Below, in pieces: positions 45,105 to 55,550 of a stretch of 64,000 nt of DNA. Source of the stretch: Clarkia xantiana subsp. parviflora (Eukaryota > Streptophyta > Magnoliopsida > Myrtales > Onagraceae); the NCBI GenBank assembly GCA_036873135.1, contig JAPTYO010000002.1, positions 19,556,452 through 19,620,451 of the forward strand. Reading direction: 5' to 3'. Numbering within the stretch: position 1 is the first letter of the stretch; the number at the start of each line of letters is the position of its first letter. Below the pieces are notes generated by a model. It was not told where the DNA came from, searched no databases, and worked only from the letters and a program-made list of their open reading frames with translations. The translations under genes and the position numbers were made by a program.

Positions 45105-45161
<57 letters not shown>
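45104..45161. repeat. (AT)n microsatellite inside the CACTA element
   Basis: About 29 AT dinucleotides. Confidence 0.95.
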
Positions 45162-45164
<3 letters not shown>

Positions 45165-45439
45165 GTAAATGTTAGAAATTTACAAATTAATTATAAAAAT
45201 CATATGAAATAAAAATTAAAATAACAAAAAAATTAATGAAATAAGAATTATTAAATAGAAAATCAAGTTTTTATATTTTCCAAGTAAAATGACTTAAACA
45301 GAAAGAATACAAAGTATAAGGATTAGACATAATATTTCTTAAATAAATATGATAGAAACCCTAACACCCAATGTAGTCAAAGACGTCAGGAGGGAGATAG
45401 CAAGATAGGAGGCAAGGGGAGAGGCGTAAAGGAATTTCG

Positions 45440-45667
45440 CCGGCCACGCAACAATTACCATTTACCGCCGTCCGCGAAGCAGTTGTCTCCAGCCTCGCAG
45501 CAATTCCCGCCGGCCACGCAGCAGTTCCCGCTGGCCACGCAGAAGTTCCCTCTGGCCAAGCAGCAGTTCCCGCTAGCCACATAGTAGTTCCCGCTGGCCA
45601 CGCAGCAATTTCGCAGGCCACACAGCAGTTACCGCCTTCCGAGAAGCAGTTACCGCCGTCCGCAAAG
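45440..45667. repeat. 21-bp GC-rich tandem repeat in the CACTA element
   Basis: Units of 21 bp of the type GCAGTTCCCGCTGGCCACGCA. The core copies start at 45500 and 45521 and continue with rising divergence to about 45667. The multiple-of-three period yields an AWPAGTA-type frame on the minus strand, which I do not consider a gene. A GTAAGTATC donor-like sequence follows at about 45679. Confidence 0.7.
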
Positions 45668-46189
45668 TAGGTTACCGCCGTAAGTATCTTCCACGATTGG
45701 TATCTCTGATTTTGCTCGTAAGTATTTCAGTTTGGATTTAAGCTTTTCTGTTTTGTGCATCGATTAATTTCGATTTTAGGATTTCAAAAAATTTAGGGTA
45801 CAATTTAGGTAGGGGATTTTCAGGAGTGTGAGGTATACAACTATAACCCTAACTCTAACGCAGATTCTCTAAGGATTCCCCACTTAAGAGAGTCTCAGTG
45901 TAAGTCTTGTATTTCAGTAATTTTTCATCAAAATGATAGGTTCATCGATTGGATTGGATTGCCTTTTCATAGGAGTAGATTGTCCATATCTCATGTACAT
46001 ATGTTTGTTTAGAGGCATTCTTTAAGAGCATATTGTGCACAACTCATGTGATGACTTTGTCTTCTCTGTTCATATGCAGCATGGAGTGTGAGCTCGAAAA
46101 AGAAGCTCAGCATTGGTGTAATATCACCATATTCAGTTCAAGTTTGCGACTGGTTCCTACTGCAGTAGCTTGCCGGGTCTGAATCCGAC

Positions 46190-46312
46190 TGCAGTAGCGA
46201 CTCCAATTATGACAACCGTACTCCACGTTGCCTCGCACCATGGCTAGGTTGATGTGGCCAAATGCTTGATTGAGTACGGCCTCAATATCAACGACGGTAC
46301 TTTAAGGTTATT
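46190..46312 (+). pseudogene. Captured ankyrin-repeat fragment
   Basis: Translation in two frames gives SDSNYDNRTP and, after a small deletion, HVASHHG, a stop, then VDVAKCLIEYGLNIND. Together these read as one ankyrin repeat (DNRTPLHVA-type start, helix 2 and GxxxN end), as in plant ankyrin-kinase (ILK-like) proteins. Stop and frameshift make it non-functional. It lies inside the CACTA element. Confidence 0.5.
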
Positions 46313-47040
46313 AATGTGAACATCGATGGTTCATCTTCTTCATTTACCTCGTTAATTGCATCTGGAGCAGAAATGTGTTGTGAGGACTAAGAGAATACAT
46401 TCTATCCTAGCTATAATGTGGTTAAGCTCTTCATGGTCCTCTTAGCTGTTACTTGAATTTAAGATCTTTATGGACATGCTTTATTGATATTATATAGATT
46501 TGGCCATTTGGTTATGCTATTGAATATGTAAGTAGTGTAGTTTATTAAATGAAAATGCGATCTTTGATTCATGAAAAATCTCCTGAAAAGAGTTTTTGTT
46601 TGGTGGCTGAAATTTGCTGAATTTTGACATTGAATGTAATCATTCTCATTGATTGAGTAAAATGACAGAAATTTTTAGGGTTACTTTATCTTACTATGGG
46701 TGTTGATTTGTCTTTTTCCCTTGATTTTTTTTAGTAGAGCAAGAGGTCCGCTAACATGTTCTAAGATAACATATTTGGAGAATCACCTACTGGAGATCGC
46801 AAATAGGTATGTCATATTCTTTTCGCTATAATGAAAGTCGACTCATTTTTGTCTACATAGAATGTAAAAGCCAAAAGGCTAGCTCTATCAAGTAACAATA
46901 TCATTTCTGGTTCTAGTGATTAATATCACCTTGAATGTATCAAAGTGTAATTTATGTACGTCCATTTCATATTATTGGTTCTTATCTTTCCCAGTATTGA
47001 TTTAATTTTGCAGGGCAATGGTGGAACACTCTAGATAGAA

Positions 47041-47323
47041 ATGAGTGGTCTTCATGACAACTGGGATGATGCAGATGATTACTACAGTAAGGAGTTGATC
47101 TATTTTAACTTTCCCCAATTGAGTTGCATTGTATTTATAACCATAACTTTTCATTTTATCTGGGCATAGCTTCTAGTTTAAAGTTCCCCAAATAATTGAT
47201 AATCAATTTATCTTTGTAGGTTATCGCTTTGGTGAAATACTTGATTGTAGATATGAAATTCTTGCTACTCACGGGAAGGAGGTTTTTCTATGTTGTTCTG
47301 ACAAGGATATAAAGGCTGTTATT
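47041..47323 (+). pseudogene. Captured PRP4-type splicing-kinase exon pair
   Basis: Exon 47041-47086 gives MSGLHDNWDDADDYY-S and, after a GTAAGG...TTTGTAG intron, exon 47220-47323 gives YRFGEILDCRYEILATHGK. This matches the segment just before and at the start of the kinase domain of plant PRP4 kinases (DNWDDAEGYYS, YRFGEILDGRYE, ATHGKGVFS from memory). The phase across the intron is correct, and a GTGAGT donor follows the second exon. The glycine-loop part has changed (KEVFLCCSDKDIKA) and the rest of the kinase is absent. It shows capture of genomic DNA with intron by the CACTA element. Confidence 0.72.
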
Positions 47324-47989
47324 GGTGAGTTGCATGAGAAAGAATCATTAATATACTAGGTTTAGGTCATTATAGGGCAAGTTTTGTAGTTTCTACTTTA
47401 TTTGTGTAATTGTATATACAATGAATAATTGGATGGAATGAATATATTATATTTATTTATGTTGTTTCGACTAAAACACTATATTTGAAAGAAAAAAAAA
47501 GTCTCGGAAAGTAGCCTATAACGGCAAATCGTGCTGAATTTTCCATTGTGTGAGAGCTGCTACAAAAAGTAGTATAACATCAAAATAAGCGGTTGCTAAA
47601 ATATATATTAGAAAAAGGTGTTACAAAATCAAATATATAGTAACAAAATAATGTTGTTGCTGTAACCCTCTAATAGTGGCAGCATTGAGTTGTTGCTAAA
47701 ATGATTACCTGTGAAGGAATCAGTGGCGGCATGGAAGTAGCAACAGTCATTTTTCGTTACTAATACCTTTAGCCACGGGGTTTTTACCAACAACCATTTT
47801 GTGGCGACTATGTCGCTACTAAAGGCTTTAGCAGCAACATTTGAAGTTTTAGTAACAAATTTCTGCCTCTACTGTAGCCCTGTTTTCTTGTAGTGTTTTT
47901 TAAAGAAAAAGCCCGAGAGCCAGTTGGGCTAAGGGGTGTTTTTGTAATTAATTTTTTTGAGAGGGCACAATTCTTATTAATTTGTGCTA

Positions 47990-48136
47990 AGAGAAGATCA
48001 GAGATTCCCGAGAAGAAAAGCGACATCAGTAGACTTAGGCTAGTTAAGGTACACTTCGGTCATTATTGTTTAGTCTTTATCTTGAAACTCTATAATCATT
48101 GTAAAGTCTTTTATGATTTGAATGCCCTCGTTATTT
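47990..48136. other. Right flank of the foldback element
   Basis: No gene seen. Continues after the MITE at 48137-48317 to about 48640 as AT-rich sequence with LTR-like wording (ACTCTATAATCATTGTAAAG, ATTACTGCAGGC) but no confirmed boundary. Confidence 0.35.
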
Positions 48137-48317
48137 GGAGAAATTCTTCTGTACCGCCGAGTTAGCACGTGGCTCCCACATGGTACAACTACAACCAACT
48201 AAATTATGACACGTGGCACGATGTCAAACAACGCATGCAACATGTCATATTATGATTGAGTGAAGTGCCACCAGCACCGAGCCACGTGCTAGCTCGGTGC
48301 TAGCGAAGAATTTCTCC
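48137..48317. mobile_element. 181-bp MITE
   Basis: Imperfect inverted repeats of about 39 bp: GGAGAAATTCTTC at both ends, then ACCGAG(T/C)TAGCACGTGGCTC. The 7-bp direct repeat GTTATTT (48130-48136, 48318-48324) is the target duplication or part of it. Non-coding. Confidence 0.75.
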
Positions 48318-48324
48318 GTTATTT

Positions 48325-49928
48325 GACATGAAGGAACTCTGTTTATTAGATTATTATTTATTATATTACCTTGAGTTGATAAGCAATAATTCCCTTTACA
48401 TATCACTATCAATTACTGCAGGCAAAGTCGTCATTTATTTAGCTAATTATAGAACAGCTCAAGACATGTGTAATTGTATTCGGCTTGCTCAATTGTTTGA
48501 ACTCCTCCATATTAAATCTAAATTAACAATCGCATGCTTAGTTGCCATCATGTTTTATGGTATATATTTATTGTTCGTGTCCTTCGTGATCTGCTTTATT
48601 ATTATCTATCACGTTAAGACCATAATCTAATCTTATAGTGTAGTCACAAATTTATTTCCCATCTTAGAGCGAGATGCAATAAAAATTCCGAATTGGCAAC
48701 CTGAGTGAATTGAGTAACGAAAGGGCGAGATTAATTACATGTGCTTTAATTCGTAACAGAACCCCCGAATCCAGAATTTATGTTCGTAGACCGATTCAAT
48801 ATCTAGGTGATTAATTCATTATTCCCTAGGTAATTTAGGTTTCTAATTAGCCTTAATTAACTAGTGGCAACTATTTCCAAATCCACGTTTTCAAAAAGTA
48901 ATTCGTTGGAGGTTAGATTTAGGTCTGACACCTCCGGTTATGATTGGATGAATATGAACGAACAATCGACGATAACCTGCTCAAAGAATCAGTCAGTTTA
49001 GCGATCTTCCGGCTTCTGCCTAACTATATGGGACGTCTGGATGAATGACACTGGCCCTTTATTTATAGGCGAAGTCAGGGACCGCTGAGTAAATAAAAAT
49101 AACTTTATAAGTCCTCTCATCCACAAGACTTAAACTTCAGTCCCACAAAATTAGAATATTACACTAGATACCCAAATAAATATATGTGACGTGTGGACCA
49201 CCTAACGAAGAGAATATAGTGTTTTATATATCAACTTGTGTCGCGTAATATGGATAGAAAATGAAATAATAGATGGATAAGAATCCAAATTAACGACACA
49301 TAATGGACAAATGTCTAAGAGAAAAACTCATAAACAAAAATTTGAATTCAACACCAAAGAAATAACACAAACAAACGCAGGAATGAAATGATGACAAAAA
49401 TGACCACAAAGAAACAAATATGTAGAGATTTTAGAGAAGTGAGATAAATTTGAATGATAGTTTGAGAATCCAACGAAGCCAACTTCACCATATAAAAAAT
49501 GTCAACCCTGTAAAAGTATGCTATCTAGAAAATCCCGCGATCGAAAACCAAGTCTACGAAGACGGGGAGGAGAGTGGAAGTAAGAAATGCAAACAACAAA
49601 AAAGTTGCACTTGTACCAAAGACCGATCGTGTTGGACAACAAGAATGAGGTGGAGTACTAAAGGGTCACTCAATGGTACTCATGACTAAGAGTTTGAATA
49701 CCAATGCACCTATATTGAAGGAATATCCCAAATGGAATAACGTCGAAGGTGCCAAAAGAAACCACAACTTCTCAAATAGAAGAGGATAACAAGTAAGGCA
49801 CACAACAACGTAAACATCAGATGTGTTAATGTGATTGTTCGATGAACATGGGTCCTTAAAAGTGATTCCGGGTCGGGAAGTAGATATAACTCCTCTTGTT
49901 TTGGAAGTTCATTTAAAAGATTAAGTAA
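48325..49928. other. Spacer without recognisable genes
   Basis: Both strands lack recognisable domains. The longest frame (about 49450-49689) is compositionally odd (basic, Cys/Ser-rich) and has no recognisable motif. The text at 48650-49000 resembles generic repetitive DNA. Confidence 0.4.
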
Positions 49929-50003
49929 CGCTAAAAGGAGGGCTTAAACCTCCGACCTTTTGGCTAAGGGCCACACACTCTAACCAGCTAAGCTATTCCA
50001 ACA
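49929..50003 (-). pseudogene. tRNA-Asn-derived sequence (tRNA pseudogene or SINE head)
   Basis: On the minus strand the 75 bases follow a plant tRNA-Asn closely: TTGGAATAGCTTAGCTGG and TTAGAGTGTGTGG, then AAAAGGTCGGAGG. The T-arm GGAGG-TTTAAGC-CCTCC pairs perfectly. The anticodon loop reads CCCTTAG instead of the CTGTTAA expected from memory, and the acceptor ends no longer pair well (TTTTAGCG), so it is not a working tRNA-Asn(GTT). It keeps pol III A and B box-like sequence, fitting a tRNA-derived SINE head. Confidence 0.7.
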
Positions 50004-51163
50004 CATGACAAACATATTATGTATATTTAATAATTGATAAATGGATCATCACATATATATATAATGACATGTAGAATAAGAATACTTCATCCTAAAATTG
50101 TTGTATTACATTGTTTTTAATCATCAAAATATTTTCTAATGTTTGGACACATATATAAATTGCTAGCTATAGTCTGTTTTTTAATATTCTATTATTTTAT
50201 CGGTCAAAAAAATATATTATGCTGTAATAGCTAATTCTATACGTACACTTTGCTAGCTTTGTCAGGATTTTCACATTTTTTAGACGAAGTTACTTATGTG
50301 CTGAACATAATTGAAGAAAATATCTAACAATTTGTTCAAATGTCATTTAACAATTTGTTTGACTACCAAAACACCGTATAGCATTCAAATTGTTGTCTTA
50401 AATAACTACTTTTTGTAACTCAAATACACATATGTCCGACACTAAGTTTCATAAACCAAAATAACTGGGCGCGCTGTTTAGAACAGCACAGTGAAGCATA
50501 GAGAGGGACCATTGTTTTCTAAATGCGCTAAATCCTTAATTAAGGGTTTAGAAGAAAAAAAACCTAATTAGCAGTAATTATATATATATATTTTTATTTT
50601 AACCACCGCCCTGTTCTAAATAAGGCGGTTGTCTAACGGTAAAAAAAAATACTGACCGTTAGACAAACGGTGCATTTGGCGCTGTTTAAAACAACGGAGG
50701 CAACACAGTTAGTTCCACCAAGTTGCCATTATAATATAACTAGGTGCATTTTCCGCACACTGCGCGGGGTGACTTACTAAATATGTATAATTAACAAACT
50801 AATATTCGATAAAATTTATACTAACTATTTGTAATATGTTGAAACACTATTTTTAAATAAAATATCAGTCTAAAATTTGAAAAAGTAAACGAAAGACTGA
50901 AATTTTTGAACCACAAAATACCATTGCGCAAATTCACAAATAAAATTTAGATGCCTGTACCGCATGCTACCTTTGGTCGTCGGATCCGTGTCAAGCGTCT
51001 GTTCTTCAAAAAATATGGCTTCGATGACCACCGGCGATATCTCGTCGGAATTAGAGATAGATCTGCCACTGAGATTGTCAGCCGCCCGTACTGCTTGGTA
51101 TCTTCGTTCGTCGGCTCCGCGTCGGTTAAAAATCAGCGAAATTTTAATTTTGTTTAGTTACAT

Positions 51164-51360
51164 ATATTGAATCTTGAACGGTCTGAAATTTAATTGCGAT
51201 TAATTGCATACATTGAATCTTGAACGGTTCGAAATCAGGGAAATTTTAATTGCGATTAATTACATACATTGAATCTTGAAAGGTCCAAAATTTTAATTGC
51301 GATTAATTTTATACATTGAATCTTAAACGGTTTGAAATCAGCGAAATTTTAATTGCGATA
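51164..51360 (+). repeat. Degenerate tandem repeat (about 45-60 bp units)
   Basis: ATTGAATCTTGAACGG-type starts recur at about 51165, 51210, 51268 and 51313, each followed by AATTTTAATTGCGATTAATT. About four copies of unequal length. Confidence 0.65.
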
Positions 51361-51585
51361 ATTGCAACTGAAAAACCCTCAGCTCCTAGTGCAATCAATG
51401 CTATGGAATTAATGACTACAAAACCCTTAGCTTAATTGTCATAAATGCATCGATTAATGTAAAAAATAAAATCATCAGCTCTACATTCACTGTTATTATC
51501 TTTCATTCAGAATTTATAATATATATAGATAATTATATATATATAGACAAGTGAAAGTCTGCTGAAAGCATGCATAGTACTCGAA

Positions 51586-51721
51586 GAAAAATTATGTAGC
51601 ATCGTTGTGGTAAATCAACAGTTTACCACGGCCTCTCACAAAATTTTGTAACCCACCAATGTGGGTCCCATACAATGGAAGAGATGATGGGGTATACCTC
51701 GGTGCTACAAAATAATTACTC
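51586..51721. mobile_element. 136-bp MITE with 10-bp direct repeats
   Basis: Ends are GAAAAATTATGTAGCATCG and, reversed, GAGTAATTATTTTGTAGCAC, an imperfect TIR. Perfect direct repeat AGTACTCGAA at 51576-51585 and 51722-51731, in the range of Mutator-type target duplications. Confidence 0.72.
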
Positions 51722-52329
51722 AGTACTCGAATTGAACATTTTCATAGGAGGATTATGGATCAAATATGAGAGAATTTTTTTTTAATATATACCGAACTTT
51801 ATTGAAATAACTAGAAGTCTAGAACCCTCAAATAGTCCAAAAAACAGCGGGACCCACAAAAATAAATTTTCATATAAAAAATGAATTCAGATCTTCTGCC
51901 CCACTATTTATGCATCAGAAACTATCTCACTGTTGGCCAAAAAAAAAAAGAAACTATCTCACTGTTAAGATTTTGTCATGTGTCCTTAGATTTAATATTT
52001 TCCTTATAGGTTCACCAATCACAAAATTAGTTACACCAGAACACTTGTCAAGACCTTAATGCTGAGACACAATCTAATACACGAAGAGTGATGCATCTGT
52101 ATCCATAAAAAAAAAGGGGCCTCTAATTATTTGGTGGTGGAATTTCCCAAGCGGGTCAATTTGGCACTGGGTTGGAATTTCCCAGCTTGGCAGCCTGGTG
52201 GAATTAACTGGATTGCTACCGCGCTATTAAGAACGGTGCGACTCTTTTTAAACCATGTTTAATAGACACAGTCTTTCAGACACAGCTTGTTTAACGGTCA
52301 ATTTTTTTTACCGTTAGACGACCGCCAAG

Positions 52330-53101
52330 TAGGGGTGGCAATTGCTGACACGACACGACGACACGATCTGACACGGACCTGCTTTTTTTCGTGTCCTGAT
52401 CTACAGGAAAATCTGACCGTGTCTGATAGATCTGTGGCACGACTAGACACGTTTTTAGGCAAGTCCGTGTAGATCTGATCTGTAGGTCCACACGATAGAC
52501 ACGCATCGACACGACTTATTTGAAACTTAATATTTATATAAAGCCCAATAATTTTGCCAAAAAAATATATATAATGATCAATAATAATTTTAAAAATATT
52601 GCAACTATTTAGTACATTAATCTATTTAAAAAAAACTTATAATATGATTGTCTGTAATAATAAAAACTTCTATTGGCAAAAAAAACTTATAATATGATTT
52701 CATGTGCTAGCTTCAAGATAACTTGAAATTTAGATATCGGCTTATTTTGTTTGTAATGTTCGATTTTTTATATTTAAGTAATTTTTCTTTATGAACTTAT
52801 TATTTGTATAATGAGAAGATTCAATTATTTCTCAAAATATGATGGTGCTTGATTTAGGATGATTTTGTAACATTTGTAAAAGTTTTTGGGCTAAAAAGTG
52901 TAATATTTTTTGGTGTAAAAACAAAATTCCGTGTCTCGTGTCTGTGTTCCGTGTGAAACGATATCTGCCAACTCCCGTGTGACACGAGAACTGTCTGTGT
53001 CATATTTAAAGTGATCTGTTTAGACACGAGAGATCTGTTGACACGTATGTCACTAGTGACACGACACGAATCGACACGACACGACCTGTTTGCCACCCCT
53101 A
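52330..53101. mobile_element. Non-autonomous hAT element (772 bp)
   Basis: Ends TAGGGGTGGCAA and TTGCCACCCCTA are exact inverses. Perfect 8-bp duplication CCGCCAAG at 52322-52329 and 53102-53109. Subterminal zones are dense in GACACGACACG and AGATCTG motifs. It sits inside the right portion of the 50399-53306 element, so it is younger than that element. Confidence 0.9.
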
Positions 53102-53306
53102 CCGCCAAGTTTAGAACAGGGCTGTTGTTAAAAAATTTAATTACTGCTAATTAGGATTTTTTTCCTAAACCCTTAATTAAGGATTTAGCGCACTGCTTAG
53201 AACATAGTGGTCCCTCACTGCGCTGTTTTAAACATTGCACCCAATTATTTTGGTCTACGAAACTCAATGTCGGACATATGTGTATTTGAGTTACAAAAAT
53301 TATTTA

Positions 53307-54026
53307 TGGCAAATTTTCCAATTTGTTGCATTTTTGTTCATCACCTAATAGACATGTCAACTATTCCATCCAAATTAAACTGAAATATGAATTGAGCTAA
53401 CAATTTTGTAAACACGTGAAATTTAAATTAACAAAATGTAATAAAAAAACAAATCCGACTAGCAATTTAGTCCAATGGCAAAGCCTCAAACAGCAGCTAC
53501 TAATTTAATAAATAACCATTTATATTTGGTTAATATATCATTTGGTTATTTATGTTTGTTCTTGTCAATGTGACCATTTGATTCTAATATGTATTATTGT
53601 AGTTGCTTACGTTTGTTAATGTAACTGTTTGGATACCTTACAATAAAATATACATAATACATTTTTTATATTTATTATTTATTATTCTTTTTTATACCTT
53701 CCCTTTTTTTTTTTTTAAATCAAAATCGAACACCAAATTCAAATCCAAAGCACAACAACATCATCTATCGTTGTGTCCACCATTGTCAAATCTTTAAAAC
53801 TAAACAAGTAAAAAAAATCCCCCAAACTATACACATCCATTTCATTTCCCATCACTCTCGCTCATTATTATCCCTAAAAAACAGAAGCTTTTCAAGAGGC
53901 AATAGTAGAAAACCAAATACGGTTCTTCTTCTTTCTCATTCTGATGTCCTCAGACTCTGTATCCTTGTTATTTTGACAAGCCTTGCTGAAATACCCGTTA
54001 TTCAGCGACATATACCACCATCTATA
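53307..54026. other. AT-rich spacer
   Basis: No gene or clear element; low-complexity A/T runs. Confidence 0.45.
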
Positions 54027-54570
54027 TAGGACTCACAATTTAAGATACGACACGAAGACGTACAAAAAAAATTGTATTTGTACAAGGATATGACATAACG
54101 ACAAAACGATAACACGATATAATGTATATGTCGTGTTTTTGTTTATATATCGCAACACGCACGATAGCACGTTAAAGTGGTGTTACTAAATTTAACTCTT
54201 GAGCAATTTTTTATTTTATTTTATTTTTTTTAAAAAAAAAACTTAATTTAATAGCTTTTAAAACTCCAATAAGTGGTTTAATTTTTGAGTTTGTCACATA
54301 TATTACGAACTTATGAATACTGACATTAATTCATATTTTTTTGCAATATGAAATTAATTGTTTTACTTTTTGCTTAAAGATCTCGTATAGACATATACAA
54401 TTGAATAACTTAACACAACATGATAAAACGACACGAACACACACGAAAAATTCGATGCCGCGTCTGTGTTTGTTAAATATGGTACGACAAGTTTAACGTG
54501 CGTTGTTCATATTTAGTATGTTTAACACGGTACGACAACTGGACACACGATAAAACAAAGTGCAGCCCTA
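54027..54570. mobile_element. Degenerate hAT-like element
   Basis: The right end reads, reversed, TAGGGCTGCACTTTG with GTGTCCAGTTGTCGTACCGTG behind it. The left end begins TAGGACTCAC with ATACGACACGAAG. CACGA motifs in both subterminal zones relate it to 52330-53101. No intact target duplication. Confidence 0.45.
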
Positions 54571-55550
54571 TATATGAAATATGAATACCTCCTCCATTAT
54601 TATTGGCCTCCTTACTAAGGGAATCACTGCTCCCTGTGGGCCTCTTCCTTGTGGATTCAACCCACCAACATAAGCTGCTGCTTTACTGGGTTCGACCTGA
54701 CCCATGAAAAGTCTAATTAGGGAAATTAACAAATGATGTGGTGCCTTGGTTAAAAAAAATATGTTTAGTGATTCATTTTTTAATTAGAAGTCAGAGATTC
54801 AATCACTGTTAGTGACAATGAGAATGAAAAATTATTTTATGGACAGCATTTTATTAATTACAGGCTGACCCGGTGCGAGTGATGATTAATGTAGATGTAG
54901 AGCAAGCATATGTGTTGCCTTCCTAATGAGACCCCTCCTAGAATTACCCCGCGGGAAATTAAAAAAACAAAGGAGATTTTAAAAACTTAATGAAGAATGA
55001 AGAAGAACATAGAACATGAAATGTTTTAAAAGTAATAATAAAATTGTCATTTAAAAATCATTTAGTCAATTAAATAAAATAACTTATCAATTGGTCACAT
55101 GTAAATAATTTTTTCATTACTTCAAAAAAAATAAAAACAAATTATTCCATCAGAAATGTAACATTTTAATTATTATTTAACTACTTCAAACAGATCTTTT
55201 GGAAAAAAAAAAATAATGACATTCGGGTACATGGTGCAAGTTGCAACCATGTACATTTCTAAGTTTGTCGGGAGCGACTCAGTTCAGGCTGCCGGCCGGC
55301 GACAAGCCAAAAGTGGATCATGGCTCATGCAAGGTGGCCGTTGAGGTCGACTCCGCTACCCCACAGCAGGGCCGCTTCCGTGGCTTGCCTTGGTGCAAGT
55401 GCAACTATTAAAATGTTTATTATATATTCTTCTGTCTTATCTCTCTCTTTATCTTCGACTTCATCACCAAAATCTAGTCTTCTTCTGATCTCATCTCAAT
55501 AATTACCTCTCCACAATCGGAGCTCGTTTAATCCAATAGCAGAGTCAACC
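54571..55550. other. Spacer and upstream region of FCLY
   Basis: No gene in 54571-55390. 55260-55395 is GC-richer (GGCTGCCGGCCGGCGACAAG) and of unknown nature, possibly a retroposed fragment. 55396-55550 is the probable FCLY leader, with TTATTATATATTC near 55416 as a possible TATA region. Confidence 0.4.

Larger units (their letters stand above)
44170..47895. mobile_element. CACTA (En/Spm) transposon, 3.7 kb, carrying host gene fragments
   Basis: Both ends carry the identical 16-bp terminal repeat CACTACAAGAAAACAG (right end reversed), the plant CACTA signature, with a 3-bp duplication TTT (44167-44169, 47896-47898). Subterminal zones (44170-44930 and 47500-47895) are filled with variants of GCAGCGACT, CGTTACTGAAAG and TAGTAGCGAC. 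No transposase domain is visible. The middle contains an AT microsatellite, a 21-bp repeat array and spliced host exon fragments, so it is a non-autonomous, gene-capturing copy. Confidence 0.9.
43623..47989. mobile_element. Foldback element split by a CACTA transposon
   Basis: The left arm (43623-43945) and the right arm (43946-44169 plus 47896-47989) are inverted copies. The ends read TAGCACAAACTAATAAC and, reversed, TAGCACAAATTAATAAG; both go on with AATTAATTACAAAAA, CCTTAGCCCAA and GGCTCTCGGGCTTTTT. The right arm is interrupted exactly at the CACTA insertion (44170-47895). Removing it gives an inverted repeat of roughly 640 bp with arms of about 320 bp. No target duplication of the foldback itself was found. 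Confidence 0.65.
50399..53306. mobile_element. Large TIR DNA element (about 2.9 kb), non-autonomous, with nested insertions
   Basis: Inverted repeats of about 240 bp bound the region: TTTTTGTAACTCAAATACAC then ACATATGTCCGACA, with later shared blocks GCGCTAAATCCTTAATTAAG and CTAATTAGCAGTAATTA. The right copy is at about 53102-53306. A second internal inverted pair involves GTCTAACGGTAAAAAAAA (about 50632) and ACCGTTAGACGACCGCC (52310 on). No transposase was found and no target duplication is clear; the long TIRs suggest Mutator-like ancestry. It contains a tandem array, a MITE (51586) and a hAT insertion (52330). Confidence 0.65.

Noticed and set aside
45361..45621. 86-codon minus-strand frame with AWPAGT repeats
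   Set aside because: Product of the 21-bp tandem array in the CACTA element.
49450..49689. 79-codon frame, Cys/Lys/Ser-rich
   Set aside because: No recognisable motif and no splice or promoter context; composition is compatible with chance.
50951..51170. Two overlapping 68-codon frames
   Set aside because: They end in the tandem array inside a non-autonomous DNA element; no domain.
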